This document shows positions 33,472 through 45,799 of a stretch of 64,000 bases of DNA, in pieces. The stretch is from the NCBI GenBank assembly GCA_934045905.1, contig OW203762.1, forward strand, positions 9,610,001 to 9,674,000, given 5' to 3'. The notes below the pieces were generated by a model. The model saw only the letters and a list, made by a program, of their open reading frames with translations, had not been told where the DNA came from and searched no databases. The position numbers and the translations under genes were made by a program. The DNA is from Leuctra nigra. Taxonomy: Eukaryota; Arthropoda; Insecta; Plecoptera; Leuctridae. Position 1 is the first letter of the stretch. Every line of letters starts with the position of its first letter.

Positions 33472-33833
33472 ATACTTAAAGGTGGGCTGTCATGGTCAAC
33501 AAGTCGAAAACAAGTCGAAAATATTGTATATATTGTAACCAGAAGTAGAATGTCGAAAACGAGAACGCGATGCGATGTTTGGTTCAGGCGCTAGAGCTTT
33601 GCGAAGTTTGAAAAACCTGGTTGTTGTGACGTAGGTCCCACCCAACCTTTGCATGCTTTTACTGCTGAGTTGGGTGTGAATGACGCGTTTTCCACCCCCT
33701 ATCCGTCTTCGTTGTGCTGTAACTTCGTTTAGGAATATCCTACAGAGCTCTAGTTTTCGCCGCTGTGATTGCATGCCTAATGTCATCATGTTTTTTGAAT
33801 AATAAAAAAATGGGGCTCAACCGTGATAGCCCA
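33472..33833. other. Intron sequence, nothing recognised
   Basis: A moderately GC-rich stretch without a supported ORF or repeat ends. Confidence 0.45.
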
Positions 33834-34803
33834 CGAAAACGCTCTGTGTAACGCGTTCATGAGCGAGCACCGACACGCGCAACATCCCAATCGAGCACGA
33901 TCCATTCAATCAAAGATAACTAACAATACATTATTACTGATTTTCATCGCAGCTTTCCGTAAACGTTCTGGAAAAATTGAATAATAGATCAATCTATGGG
34001 TCAAATTCAAAAGAAGCCGGCCAAATCCCTATGTTGGTATTTGGGAAACTGGTATACGAACTATTGAATGTAGTGTACCGTGAATTTGAGTCTTCTCCAT
34101 CAATCTCTGTGAACAGATATTCAAAACATTTAAAATAGCTTTAAGTCTGTAAATTCTTGTTTGACTTTGCTGGAAATGTGTAAAATATGAGATGTGACAT
34201 GTTCTATCTAGCCGAAACGTTGCTTCTAACATACCTGCGAAACACGATCCATATTCAAAAAAAAATTGATAGGTACCTGGATTGGGTACATATTATGTGT
34301 AGGTATACATACATAATATACATCCCTTATGAATTGCAATATTATCCACACAATCAACAAGAATATGTTTTTTATTAAAACTGAGAATAGCCATCTATAC
34401 ACTTTGGTACCTACCAGAAACAATCCAGAAAGCAGTGGAATTTCCCGATGCCATCAATTCTGACAGTTTCAAACATTGAAAATGTCATTTTGTAAGTTAT
34501 CTAATAATTGGGCTAAAAACATTTTAAATAAGAGAAAATGGTAGTCTTATAATGTCCATGCAAAATTTGAACTTAATCGAAGCATATTTATTTTCGACCA
34601 ATCGTCAGATATTTTAATTTTTAAACCAATCAGAATTCAGCTCTCAAAAACAATACACGATCAAGTTAGAATGATAGTAGTATGTGTGCAAAATTTGAGC
34701 TCGATCGGGAAAAAAATGTGGCCTGTGCCCTCGGGCCAAACACAAAAAACACTGAAAAAGTGCCCCAAAGTGCAGAATGGAGACGCTCGCTACGCTCGCT
34801 CAA
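33834..34803 (+). mobile_element. Family D copy, start slightly truncated
   Basis: It begins CGAAAACGCTCTGTGTAACG (no CTAGG) and ends GACGCTCGCTACGCTCGCTC AA. The tail has AAGTGCCCCAAAGTGCAGAA, a variant shared with the next copy. Confidence 0.65.
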
Positions 34804-34825
34804 CTGAATAGTAATATTAAATTAA

Positions 34826-35668
34826 CTAGATGAACGCTTGGTGTAATGCGTTGATGAGCGAGCACCCGAACGCTCAACATCTCGGATTGAAATTTTGGAA
34901 CGCACAAAACATAACATTCATATTGAATTGAAATATTATGATACACACAATCAACATAAAAGTATCTGCTTTTTATTGAAACTGAGATTATCCATCTTAT
35001 CTATTCCCACAAATAAGTGATACGTGATGGAGCCACTTCTGGCAAGATGGCTACTATCAGGTCCACATATTAATTTGTTTGTTTTTACATTTCGTGTTTC
35101 CATAAAGCAGTGAAAAAACAAAAAACAAATTAAATTGATATTTAGCTATAAATTTACTTTCTTGGCCATAACAAACAACTATATCAAATATTTGTATTTA
35201 TATTTATGCAAATGCGCCCTTGATAGCCGCCATTTACCTTGTACCACAAAATCCACCAGAGGTCAGTTGTGTTCCTTATTTTCTCGAATACAATCAGGTT
35301 ACATAAAGAAAATCAGATCCAAGATGCTTTGGAATATAATTCTTATTCATTTCGATACCATCACATTTCTGTCAATATATTTCAAACAGTTAAAAATGTC
35401 AATAAGTGTATACTTTCTTCACCGATTGTGCTGAAAATAAGTAAAATAAGAGAAAATTGTAGTCTTTAAGCCCATGCAAAATTTGAACTTAATCAAAGCA
35501 TTTTGATTTTCGACCAATCGTGAGATTTTTTCATTTTTGAACCAATCACAGGGTAGCTCTAAAAAACTCGATCGGAAAAATTGTGGCCATGTGGCGTCTG
35601 GCCAAACAAGCTAAAAAAAAGAGAAATTGTCCAAAAGTGCAGAATGATGACGCTCGCTACGCTCGCTC
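34826..35668 (+). mobile_element. Family D copy, directly after the previous one
   Basis: It starts CTAGATGAACGCTTGGTGTA after an A and ends GACGCTCGCTACGCTCGCTC T. It shares the AATTTGAACTTAATC.AAGC and TTTTCGACCAATCGT blocks with its neighbour, about 20 bp away. The two form a near-tandem pair. Confidence 0.62.
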
Positions 35669-36029
35669 TATAAATAAATTAATAAGTTAATATATTATAA
35701 ATTAAATTAATATTACATTTTTAAAGACTCAAACAGCAATCAACCGTGCATAAATAGCACTCGACACTACACATCAATGAAATAAGAGCTCGCCTACTAG
35801 AGGTAGATGATGCGTTAACACAGCCTTCATTGGATGATGCCATCAAACCTAAATCATTCAATCATTTTCTTTTCGAGTACCGATTTGTATTGGTTTGAGT
35901 GTACGTATACCAAGTTATGAATAGAAACTATTTTGAAACCAACCCGATGTGCTCTGAGAATAATATTCACAACTGTTCGTAATCCAACTCATGTTTTCAG
36001 TCACCATCAATTTGGTTTGTTCACCAAAG

Positions 36030-36344
36030 GTTCAAAGTTCGCTGACAGTCCAAGAACTTGCGTCATACGGCGCGGCAGGAGCAGTGGTTGAAGAGGTGCT
36101 CGGCGCCATGCGGACTGTTGCTGCATTCGGGGGCCAGAAGAAGGAGGTGGACAGGTACAAGGAGTGCCTGGAACCGGCTCAAAGGATGGGCATCAAGCGA
36201 AGTCTTTTCTCCGGACTTGGAAGTGGAATCATGGGGTTTATAGTTTACAGCGCACACGCCCTTGCATTCTGGTATGGAGTAAAGTTGGTCTTAGAAAATC
36301 GGAACGAGCAAGTTCTGGAATACACACCAGCCATTATCATAATA
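36030..36344 (+). CDS. ABCB transporter, exon 5 of those seen (TM4-TM5 region)
   Basis: A 105-codon exon in phase 0 at both ends. It starts VQSSLTVQELASYGAAGAVV and continues EEVLGAMRTVAAFGGQKKEV, the strongly conserved intracellular loop 2 of P-glycoproteins (AGAVAEEVL..IRTV.AFGGQ.KE..RY). A helix with GSGIMGFIVYSAHALAFWYG (TM5) follows, ending YTPAIIII before GTAAGT. The preceding acceptor, TTCACCAAAG, joins K|VQSSL exactly as in the family. The next exon should hold TM6 and then NBD1, but neither is seen in the 27.6 kb that follow. Confidence 0.94.
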
Positions 36345-36968
36345 GTAAGTGACATTATATAGACAAAAGTTAATATTGATTACATTTTCCAAATAATATA
36401 TACTTTTAAAACAAATAGGAGAGGAGTTTGGGATCAAACGCAACTACTGCTCAAGGCGATTTTGATATAAATGTGTCATTACATACTTTGAAGCATGAAA
36501 TGTAACTATTTGATACTAAAATTAATTCTGATATACAAATCTAACATTAAATATGCAGTTCGGATAAAAATCATGTCAACACGTTGCTTCTTTACACTTG
36601 AGCCAATGGGATGGCTTCGTTTTCGCGCCGGTTATCCAATTTTAATCTGACATCATCATCACTGGACAGTGAATAAGTATGGATCTCTCTTGATAGGCCA
36701 TTTTAGAAAGTAAAAATACATCTGTCGGTGATATGGGGTACTTAGTGCAAAACACCTTGAAATCTACGTCCAAATTCGAACTTCTGGCAGCTGTCAGATT
36801 CAAACAGGAACAATGCTCGGCATTCGAACAAACGACGAGCGTTAAGACGGCTGTGGGAATACCACACATCTGCCACCGCGCATTCGCAGTTAATTTAGTA
36901 AAGGGCCTATTGCCTACTTTATCAACTCTAACTTATGTAAATATCTATCTTCAGAGATAATAACTCTA
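36345..36968. other. Sequence between the last ABCB exon and the gap
   Basis: AT-rich with short open frames on both strands (36642-36960) that show no recognisable motif. Presumed intron. Confidence 0.4.
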
Positions 36969-37168
36969 NNNNNNNNNNNNNNNNNNNNNNNNNNNNNNNN
37001 NNNNNNNNNNNNNNNNNNNNNNNNNNNNNNNNNNNNNNNNNNNNNNNNNNNNNNNNNNNNNNNNNNNNNNNNNNNNNNNNNNNNNNNNNNNNNNNNNNNN
37101 NNNNNNNNNNNNNNNNNNNNNNNNNNNNNNNNNNNNNNNNNNNNNNNNNNNNNNNNNNNNNNNNNNNN
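36969..37168. other. Assembly gap of 200 N
   Basis: Exactly 200 N, which looks like a fixed-size scaffold gap, so real distance and even adjacency across it are uncertain. It is followed by an 18-base G run, a plausible cause of the sequencing break. Confidence 0.99.
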
Positions 37169-37298
37169 CCGTAATGTTTTTTGTGATGGGGGGGGGGGGG
37201 GGGGGGTACACGCAGTTCCCATCCCCCCTCGCCCTCTGCGGTATAAAATGCAATAATAAGAAACGTTTGGTATACACACACCTACACAGGTCAAGTAG

Positions 37299-37670
37299 TT
37301 GGTACAAAACTACGCTGGTCAAGCAGCTTATTAAGATGCTAGTGGAACTCAACTCCACTGGTCAAGTAGTTGATTCAGAGGTCAGTGGTACACAACTACA
37401 CTGGTCAACTAGTTTACAACTACACTGGTCAAGTAGTTGATTCAGATGCGTGTGTCACACAAACACTGGTCAAGTTGTTGGAGGCGAGTGGTTACTCAAC
37501 TACACTGGTCAAACTATTTGACCAGTGTAGTTGTGTACCACTGACTTCTGAATCAACTACTTGACCAGTGTAGTTGTGTACCACTGACCTCTGAATCGAC
37601 TACTTGACCAGTGAAGTTGAGTTCCACTAGCATCTTAATAAGCTGCTTGACCAGCGTAGTTTTGTACCAA
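37299..37670. repeat. Fold-back of a CTACACTGGTCAAGTAGTT repeat
   Basis: Left arm from TTGGTACAAAACTACGCTGG; the right arm ends AGTTTTGTACCAA. Inside, ACTACACTGGTCAAGTAGTT-like units recur directly and inverted. Arms are unequal (about 180 and 155 bp). Confidence 0.8.
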
Positions 37671-38364
37671 TTCGATTTTCTCCAAAAGTAGTGACGAACT
37701 AATTCTGAAATTTTGTACACTAAATCCCAGTGCCATACACTAATTATATTGAGAATTTCAGAATTAGTGCGTTCATGGGGGGGGGGGGGGGCAAGTTCAC
37801 GGACCTTGCATAATGCACACTACAAAAAGAGATGAGACACAGAGACATCAATGCTGTTTCAAATTAGACACCGAGACATCAAGGATGTTTCAAATGAGTC
37901 ACTCTGCCTTTCGTTCAAGTGTCTCTCGATCGAAAAAGGTGTTTCAATGACAGGCGCAGTGTCTCAAAACCGAGATGTTAGCTAATTGAGACAATAAAAG
38001 TGTTTTATATGAGACACTTGAGTAAAATTGAAACACTTTCTGCTTTGAGACGCTTTTCCGAGACACTTGACTTGGAAATACTTTTTCGGAGACACATCAC
38101 TTAGAAAAGTTGTTTAAAATTACTTCTGAGACATTGGACTTTGAAAAAATGAGGGAATATGCAAAGTTTTTTTAAAAGACGGTTACAGCAAATTATTTCT
38201 CATTAACAACATAATTGTTGGCAAAACACACATATTTTTCAAACTCAAAAGTGTACATTTTCATTCATAAATATGATTTTTTTATTTTTATTTATTTATT
38301 GATGATACAATTGAAATTCAATACAGGAAAATAAGTAATTTCTCTCCCCTTAAGTAATACCTAT

Positions 38365-39679
38365 CCCCATAAAAAACACTCCGTGTAAAAAAACAGCCAA
38401 GTCTCTTCAACTAAAAAAAAATTATGAAATCTAAAAATTCTGCACTGAAACGTAGTGATATCAAAAAATGAGCTAAGTCAAAACTTTATTTGAAAATTAA
38501 AAAATACTTGGCGCATCGTGTGAATAAATAGCTAAGAAGTATAGGCTAGATATAAATACATATACTTATAGTATACCTACAATGCCCTAAAAAAACGATG
38601 CGCCAAGTATTTTTTAATTTTCAAATAAAGTTTTGACTTGGCTCATTTTTTGATATCACTACGTTTCAGTGCAGAATTTTTAGATTTCATAATATTTTTT
38701 TAGTTGAAGAGACTTGGCTGTTTTTTTTACACGGAGTGTTTTTTATGGGGATATCACTTATTTTTTTAGTTTATTTACACAACTTGTAAAACTTATTGGG
38801 GCAACAATGACTAATTCCTTTAAAAAAATACGCAATTTCCGAATTAGTTACTAAGAAAAATATTGTTTGGAGCTAAATATAAACTTAAAGTGATATGCCA
38901 TGAAGAATTGCGAAAGCATCGTTCCAATAGGTCCAGCCGTTTTCGAGATATGGCATCACTTCCGGTTTTTAAAATGGCGGCTGAAAGCTCTTACACATTG
39001 TATTAATATGTGTTTAAATACTAATATTTCATTATAAGCCTTCTGAATATGTAGTTGGTTTTTATATAAAGGGGAAGTGAATTTAGGCAGATTTCGCTAA
39101 ACTATGACATCATTTCCGGTTTCAGTAATTAGAAAACTTTAATTTCACTGTTGTTATTTCATATAAAGGACCGTCTGAATCGATTGGCGCAAATTTCGTT
39201 CCGATCGGTTTAGCCGTTTTTGAGATATGACGTCACTTCCGGTTTCAAAATGGCGGCACAAAAAATTCATAAGGGCAAGGTATCATCAGGCAGACGAGCT
39301 GTATATGTGGTGAAAATTTCGGGTAAATAGACCCAGCCGTTTAGGCTGTGGCGGAGACCGCGGAATTTATTGGAAGATGAATCGGAATCTGAATCTAAAT
39401 CATTATCTGAAGAAAGCCGTACAATTTCACTGTTTGCAAGGCCCTCTAGCTCGCAAACATCATGTCATATTGTTCCCAAATTTGGTATATATGGTGGGGT
39501 GGGCCATAGCTCGAAATTAAGAGATTTCGCAACAATGTGAGATTTCCCAATTTTGAGATCCAGTAGGCCGAAAATGCCACTTTGATGCTTACAGTAAAAG
39601 TGGGTTGCTCCAGCCTTTTTAAATGAGAGTGTGCGCGCGCCGTACGACTTGGCTGGCGTGGAGCGACCGCTCCACTAGA
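38365..39679 (-). mobile_element. Composite-family element, reverse, with shortened body
   Basis: Palindrome 38365-38752, then a body with fewer tandem units (sites near 38950, 39110 and 39232), a TCTAAATCATTATCTGAAG stretch instead of a clean microsatellite, and the 5' block ending GCGACCGCTCCACTAGA before T. Confidence 0.72.
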
Positions 39680-39904
39680 TGTCGGGGAGATGCTGAAGTA
39701 ATAATTATAGTGTTCTAATGTTTCGGTTGAAACAGTTGTCAAAAAAATGAGAATAACCTGTACTAATCTAAATTAAAATCTAAATCTAAAACATGTTGAC
39801 AATTCAACATGTTGTAAATTCACTAGACATTTTGGCGGGAAAATAGTATTTCTGGCAACGAGTGATGTAATATTTAATAGTAACTATGGCAACATCATTG
39901 TTGG

Positions 39905-40162
39905 TTGATAAAAATAACGTCAAAACGACATACAGCGTAGCCAAAATGATTTACCGCTTAAAAATTCATAACGTATTTTGCCGCCTGCTGACCAGCCAAT
40001 GAGATATCCACCGCGTCTGCCCCTACCGGCAGTCCCAACAACCTCCTCGCAATTCAAACTGTCTTCAACTCTTTGCTTGAACTTGACTTGAATGTTGATC
40101 AACAAGTGAAGCGATCGTGTGTTTGTTTGCTTTTCGACGGCTGTTTTTTCAAGTTTATAGAG
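39905..40162 (+). other. Candidate first exon / promoter region of an unidentified gene
   Basis: A stretch richer in GC than its surroundings ends AAGTTTATAGAG before GTATGT, a good donor at 40163. No long ORF is present, so it would be 5' UTR. This is inference from composition and the donor only. Confidence 0.25.
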
Positions 40163-40377
40163 GTATGTACCTATTCATTGTTACTTGTGAGTTTAATCAA
40201 GTTATTGGCATTATTGAATGCTTGATGTTACATAATGAAGTGATGAATTTCTTGTAACGGCGAACGTAGCCTATTGTATCAGGTCAGTTAGGTTAGTATA
40301 ATTTTCTGTTGCAATCGTTCTCTTCAATAATCATAATATTCAATTCGCTTTCTGTTTTTTTTAATTCTGTAGGTAGT

Positions 40378-40404
40378 ACCATAGACATTGACAATGTCTA
40401 TGGT
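40378..40404. repeat. Perfect 27-bp hairpin plus TAGG-rich tract
   Basis: ACCATAGACATTG, a single A, and its exact reverse complement. It is followed to about 40490 by imperfect GTAGGTAGGTA repeats and another copy of CAATGTCTATGGTA. Looks like a degenerate microsatellite/MITE mixture. Confidence 0.7.
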
Positions 40405-40539
40405 AGGTAGGTAGTACAAGGCTATACAATGTCTATGGTAGCTACCTACTACTAGGTAGGTACCTTGACTAGTAGGTAGGTACGTTGACTCACATTTTCT
40501 TGACTAGGTAAACTAATGGAATATAAATTTGCAGGCACA

Positions 40540-40965
40540 ATGAGCCGCTGTTCAACCTGTCCACCACACTGGCAAAGAAACTAACATCCCCGCAAGTACA
40601 TAGAAACTGATGACAATGATTCTCAAATGGAGAAAACGCTTTTATGTCGGCCAAGGTCGTACGATGTTCCATATGAATCTCAATCCTACTACAGCGGCAG
40701 ATCCTCCAAGATAGATCAAGATGTGTTGAAGAGAGAAGAGAGTTTGAGCTAGAAGAAAACCGCACCTGACAGTTGAAACTCATGGTATAGAGTGCACGAT
40801 TACTCTTTTACAAATCCATGACCAAGCTCCGTCAAATGAATGCTATCGATCATGGCAACGACAAGATCTCTGTTCTCCACGGAAATTCAACTGCGGAATT
40901 CGAGCTGCGAAAACTTCAACACAACACAGGTCAGAAACTGCAGAAATTACATGTATCTTAGAACC
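40540..40965 (+). other. Possible degenerate coding exons of an unidentified gene
   Basis: Sequence with coding-like composition. After TTTGCAG a frame reads NEPLFNLSTTLAKKL. An adjacent one reads ETDDNDSQMEKTLLCRPRSY up to a stop near 40750. An ATG at 40818 opens MTKLRQMNAIDHGNDKISVL to a stop near 40961. Frames do not join without additional introns, and I recognise no family. Confidence 0.25.
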
Positions 40966-41229
40966 TAAGTAGTTTTTCATCATGCTATTTTTGCAGCGCT
41001 ATTTTCTATTACAGGGGGGTAATAGAAACCCCCCCACAGGGGGGGTATTACAGGGGGGGGGGGGGTATTTCAATAATTTTCTGATTTGTGTCACTAGGTA
41101 CTTTAGAAGTTACCGAAATAAATTTGTTCAACCAATGAGTTTACATGTATATTATCAGTTCTAGTTAATCACGGGCGAGTATTAGTATAACCCCCCTAGT
41201 ATTACCTACTTCAAACTAAAATGTAAAAT

Positions 41230-41345
41230 GCAAAAATAGCACAAAAAGTAGCTCGCCACTCAGGCAAGTAACTGTCAAATTTTACTCGCCAAGCAGTCAT
41301 TCTACTCGCCTGGGGCAAGCGGACGAGTGCTAATTTCGAGCCCTG
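41230..41345 (-). mobile_element. hAT-like MITE end
   Basis: On the minus strand it starts CAGGGCTCGAAATTAGCACT and runs into repeated GCGAGTA/GGCGAG motifs. CAGGG starts of this kind are common in hAT-derived MITEs. The other end was not found. Confidence 0.5.
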
Positions 41346-41396
41346 GTAGAATTTTAGTAATGATGTAATTTATTGAGCTCATAAAATAGATACCTG

Positions 41397-41513
41397 TACA
41401 GTCAGGGAAACTAGATGGTTCATACTCTGCCTCTCTCTGACCCATAACATAAACATGTTTTTATATGGAGCAGAGAGAGATAGAGTATGAACCATCTAGT
41501 TTCCTTGACTATA
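41397..41513. mobile_element. Hairpin MITE flanked by TA (mariner-like)
   Basis: Arms CAGTCAGGGAAACTAGATGG and its complement, each about 40 bp, with a short loop around 41455. TA lies at both edges (41397-41398 and 41512-41513). TA targets and CAGT starts fit Tc1/mariner-derived MITEs. It sits just upstream of the candidate exon at 41586. Confidence 0.6.
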
Positions 41514-41585
41514 CACCATCATTCTCATCATTGATCAATATACCTAGCATCTGCAACTTCAGTGTGTGTTTTGTTCTGATTTCAG

Positions 41586-41728
41586 ACAAAGAACAAGACA
41601 TGGAGAAGGCGACGAACGATGCTGTCTCATCGGGGCCAACGGGAAGTAACGTGGAACACAAGCTGCCAACGAGAATTCTCAACTGTTTGGAGAAAAGCGG
41701 GGAGATCATTCAGCGACAGCGAGCCAGG
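41586..41728 (+). CDS. Candidate exon of an unidentified protein
   Basis: After the acceptor TTGTTCTGATTTCAG the frame reads DKEQDMEKATNDAVSSGPTG, then EHKLPTRILNCLEKSGEIIQ, ending RQRAR before GTAACC (GT at 41729), phase 0. Composition differs from the AT-rich surroundings, and the stretch looks like a helical, charged segment. An alternative reads on through the donor to a stop at 41797. I do not recognise the family. A phase-0 partner exon is available at 45746. Support is only splice-site logic and coding-like composition. Confidence 0.35.
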
Positions 41729-42208
41729 GTAACCGAGAGGGATGACTTGCTTGCGGAGACATCGCATCCCCTCACGGCGCGCACACAGTGCTCATAGTCA
41801 TCGCTGCCTTTAACAAGTAAGACTTTACTATCTTGCCGTAACAATAACTCAGAGCAGGTCCGAAGTCTTCTGCACGATTCTTTTACGGTGAGGTCAAAAG
41901 TCAGTAAATTCTGCCATCATCCAATCAATGAAATTGTGATACCTACTTCGTATTTGAAGATAATATTTCAATACCCACCTGAGACTGCATTTTTTATTGT
42001 TAATTAAATATGTACCTATAACTTAATTAGGTACAACATCCTCCCATGAGTGCAAAATAGAGAAAGGGGACTTCAGCCTTCTGCTTCTGAGTTACAGATT
42101 ACCTGTTTATTATTATTGACAGGCTATCCTCGATCCAACTGTCCGCGTCGAGGTCCATGCTGGACAAGTTCAAGAAATAGACTAGGAAAATTTGATCTAT
42201 GAACCTTC

Positions 42209-42390
42209 CTATGGTCCGTGTCACACGGAGTTGTCCGCTAAGATATTTTGAATACCCCTTGTCCGAGAGAGAGGGATGGTCTCGGAAGACCGCGCGATTG
42301 CACACAGCGACTGAGAGATGGACAAAAAACCGGTTATTTGCAATATTAGGGGCAAGTCTGGCGGACAACTCCGTGTGACACGGACCATAG
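42209..42390. mobile_element. MITE-like element with 30-bp perfect inverted ends
   Basis: CTATGGTCCGTGTCACACGG onward at 42209-42238, mirrored exactly at 42361-42390, around a 122-bp interior. TATGAAC occurs near the left end and directly after the right end, but four bases are unaccounted for on the left, so the target duplication is uncertain. Confidence 0.65.
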
Positions 42391-42457
42391 TATGAACTGA
42401 CGATTCCCATCTTCACGGAAAAGTACATAGTATGTCGACGAGATATATGTTATTGGA

Positions 42458-43560
42458 TCTAGTGGAGCGGTCGCTCCACCCAGCCAAGTCGTACTGTACA
42501 CTCACACTCACTCAACATACCGTAAAAGCCTAATAAACTGAGGAGCAGACCAAACACTATTACTGTAAGCAACAACATGGCATTTTCGGCCTACTGGATC
42601 TCAAAATTGGGAAATCTCACATTGTTGCGAAATATCTTAATTTCGAGCTATGGCCCACCCCACCACATGTACCTTATTTGGGAACTATACGTTATGCCGT
42701 TTGCGAGCTGGGGGGCCATGAAAACAGTGAAATTACACCACTTTTAAAACCAATCTTCATCTAATGATGATGATGATGATTCAGATATCAGGAAACACCG
42801 CTATCACCGCCACAGCCTAAACGGCTGAACCGATCGATCTGAAATTTTTACCACATGTGCACTTTTGGCGTCTGAGGTGCCTTTTTATAAAACCAACCGG
42901 AAGCCGCCATTTTGAAACCGGAAGTGCCGTCATATTTCATAAACGGATGAACCGATCGGGACGAAATTAGCGCCAAACGATTCGGACGGTCATCTATATA
43001 AAATATCAATAGTCAAAATAGACATGCACTATTACCGAAACCGAGCCAAAACCGAGCCAAAAAATGAGCCAAGTCAAATTTTATTCGAAAATCGCAAAAT
43101 ACTTGGCGCATCGTTTTTTTAGGGCATTATAGATATACTATGTATATGTATATATCATATGGATATTTTATATCTGGCCTATACTTCCAAGCTATTTATA
43201 TACACGATGCGCCAAGTATTTTTTGATTTTCGAAGAAAATTTGACTTGGCTCATTTTTTGATATCCCTACTTTTCAGTGCAGAATTGTTAGATTTCATAT
43301 TTTTTTTAGTTGAAGAGACTTGGCTGGTATTTTTAAACGAAGTGTTTTTATGGGGATATTATGTATAGATGAGTTTATTTGATTTACGGCCTACTTCTAT
43401 ACTATTTATATCCTCGATGCGCCAAGTATTTTTTGAAAAGTTTTGACTTGGCCAATTTTTTGATATCACTACTTTTCAGTGCTGAATTTTTAGATTTCTT
43501 AATTTTTTTTTAGTTGAAGAGACTTGGCTGGTATTTTTACACGGAGTGTTTTTTATGGGG
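42458..43560 (+). mobile_element. Composite-family element with rearranged palindrome
   Basis: 5' end TCTAGTGGAGCGGTCGCTCC after A, a GATGATGAT microsatellite, only one body unit, then a palindrome (about 43040-43358) directly followed by a second right half (43359-43560). The 43,030 junction shows CCGAGCCAAAA twice. Looks like an internal deletion plus a partial duplication of the palindrome. Confidence 0.72.
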
Positions 43561-43640
43561 TTGTTTATTAGAGCCAGAGAAACCATCTGTCTTCAAACAA
43601 TTTTGTAAACAATTAAGTTAGATAAGTTTATGAATATTAG

Positions 43641-44362
43641 TTGAGCGAGCGGCTCCATTTTGCACTTTTGGACACTTGCTCAGTATTTTTTTTGTATTTG
43701 GCCCGACGGCACAGACCACAATTTCTTCCCGATAAAGCAGAAATTTTGCACACACACTTATATCATTCTAACTAGGGTTGGTTAGGCGAACCTCATATTT
43801 TTGAACCGAACTTCAAATATTTGACCCAACCGAACCTCTGGCCATTTTTACCTGCAGTGGTTTTATCACTTATTACTTAGTCACACACAAATAGCATCAA
43901 ACATTGTTTTGCATGGTTTGCACAAGGGGATTTTGCATTTTATAGTTCCTTCCTTCAACATACCAACACCTTTTGAGAGCTGCCCTCCGATTGGTTCAAA
44001 AATCAAATCTCCGGATTAGTCGAAAATCAAAATGTTCCGATTAAGTTCAAATTTTGCATGGACATTAAGACTACCATTTTCTCTTATTTTAGAAGTTTTC
44101 AGCACAATCGGTAGATAATGTATAAACTTATTGACATTTTAATAGAATGTCAGAAGAGATTTTATCCACATTTCATTTCCAGTGCAACTTAGATCTGATT
44201 TTCTTTATGGATTCAGAGTGTATAGATGGCTATTCTAAGTTTCAATGAAGATCAGGTAATTTTATTGTGATCGTGGTGTTCTGTGCGTTACGATATTCCG
44301 GTTAGAGATGTTACGCGTTTTGGTGCTCGCTCATCAACGCCTTACCCAGAGCGTTTTCCTAG
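43641..44362 (-). mobile_element. Family D copy, reverse
   Basis: Left end TTGAGCGAGCGGCTCC; right end CATCAACGCCTTACCCAGAG then CGTTTTCCTAG followed by T. It contains one MITE-like end (CTAGGGTTGGTTAGGCGAAC at about 43772). Confidence 0.65.
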
Positions 44363-45241
44363 TTTACTATAGTGGCTATAAGGGGTTTAATAGCCATCTT
44401 GAGAAATCACCTTTGAAGCAATGTGTATATAGTTTTTCATATTTTGTATTTTTATTAATATTAAGTACCGACAACTAAGTGTAAATTTTAAATTATTCAT
44501 CCATCAAATTTGTATCAACTGTTATACTGTGTCATGGCAACCATTTTATAATGGCAGTGTTTATTAATTGTAATAAAGTTATAGGTAACAAATATAAGAC
44601 AGGCACTTTTCCAGTCAAATGTGTGAAATAACAAAATTTTCAACACCAATCCACCTGTGTTAAGGTGATACAAACGCTCGGCCGCTTTAAAAAATTTGAG
44701 AGAGAAAAATTGTTTCATAAGTGGGTGTAACTTTGATAGGAGGTTCACATGATCAGTCTGATTGTATATTAGTAGGTAGAACGTTATCATTTTTGCTTCT
44801 TGCGCTGTTAATTAGTCGCCGGTTTACTCAACAAAACCACTCAAAACTCTGAAATTTCCAATACGATTGGAGACCATAACCCTGAACCAATTGATCTCAA
44901 ATGGTTAGATAAAAGACAAACTTAGGATTATCATTTGGCACATTTTTTAAATTAAATTTCATTCGGCACCTATTGAGTCAAGAAAATATAAAAATTTTCA
45001 CCAAAAATCAACTAATTATTACTAATTAAAAAAGTGAAAAATTAAAAATGTACCAAGGGATTTAACCCTAAGTTTATATTTTATCTAATCTTGGTTAAAA
45101 TTTCAAATCATTTCGTCAACCCATTTTGTATCCAATCGTATCCAAAAAAGTGCCTGCAACAAGCGGCAAAATCGCTCGCGCTTGCAGCACCTTAGCATAA
45201 GGCGGTGCCTTGGTACTAAAAGAAGTCCAAAACACTTTAAC
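44363..45241. other. AT-rich sequence, no gene recognised
   Basis: It includes a weak inverted pair (CCAATACGATTGGA near 44866 and TCCAATCGTATCC near 45130) that may mark an old MITE. Open frames are short and uninformative. Confidence 0.4.
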
Positions 45242-45639
45242 CAGGGTTGGCATGATTTTCCCCGACCCACATTTTAAACCCACGTGAAAAAACCCGTGGG
45301 TTTTTGACCAAAAGTGGGTTTTTTTCAAAAAAATCATGAAAATTAGTATCTATAGTTAATATATTTAACCAATATTTATTTCAATTTAAAACACTTCTCA
45401 AATTGATACAGAAAAGTGAATTACATCGATATTATGTAAATATTCATAAGGTTATGAAAGAGGGAAGTCCCTGATCCAATGTACCAAGGAATCCCACTCC
45501 GTCAGAACACTTTCCATTCAAAATCACTTCAAATGTTAATAATTCCAAAAATTAAATACAAAATAAACATACTCTGAAAAACCCGAAAAAACCCACTGGG
45601 CAAATTGATTTTGAAAAAACCCGGGTTTTTCCAACCCTG
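45242..45639. mobile_element. hAT-type MITE with perfect 8-bp target duplication
   Basis: Ends CAGGGTTGG and CCAACCCTG. ACTTTAAC flanks both sides (45234-45241 and 45640-45647). Interior inverted AAACCCACGTG/CCCGTGGGTTT blocks. The 398-bp length, CAGGG ends and 8-bp duplication are classic hAT features. Confidence 0.88.
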
Positions 45640-45745
45640 ACTTTAACTGAAACTTAATTGATCTTTTCATTTTTTCCAGTTAGCACTTAAATAAAAAAAT
45701 AGCTTCTCTTTATCTCTAATATTGACATTTTACCTATTTTTGCAG

Positions 45746-45799
45746 GTAAATTCAGTTATGGAGGACACTGTGTCGAAGCAGTGGAAACCTGAAAGCTGA
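45746..45799 (+). CDS. Candidate last exon of the unidentified gene
   Basis: After TACCTATTTTTGCAG, a good acceptor, the frame VNSVMEDTVSKQWKPES runs to TGA at 45797-45799. Its phase 0 matches the donor at 41729, so the two could be joined. The exon is very short, and the 4-kb intron between them would contain two large repeats. I recognise no domain; this is a hypothesis to test with transcript data. Confidence 0.25.
   Translation, partial: VNSVMEDTVSKQWKPES

Noticed and set aside
36914..37358. ORFs running through the N gap
   Set aside because: Their length is produced by unknown bases; no real sequence supports them.
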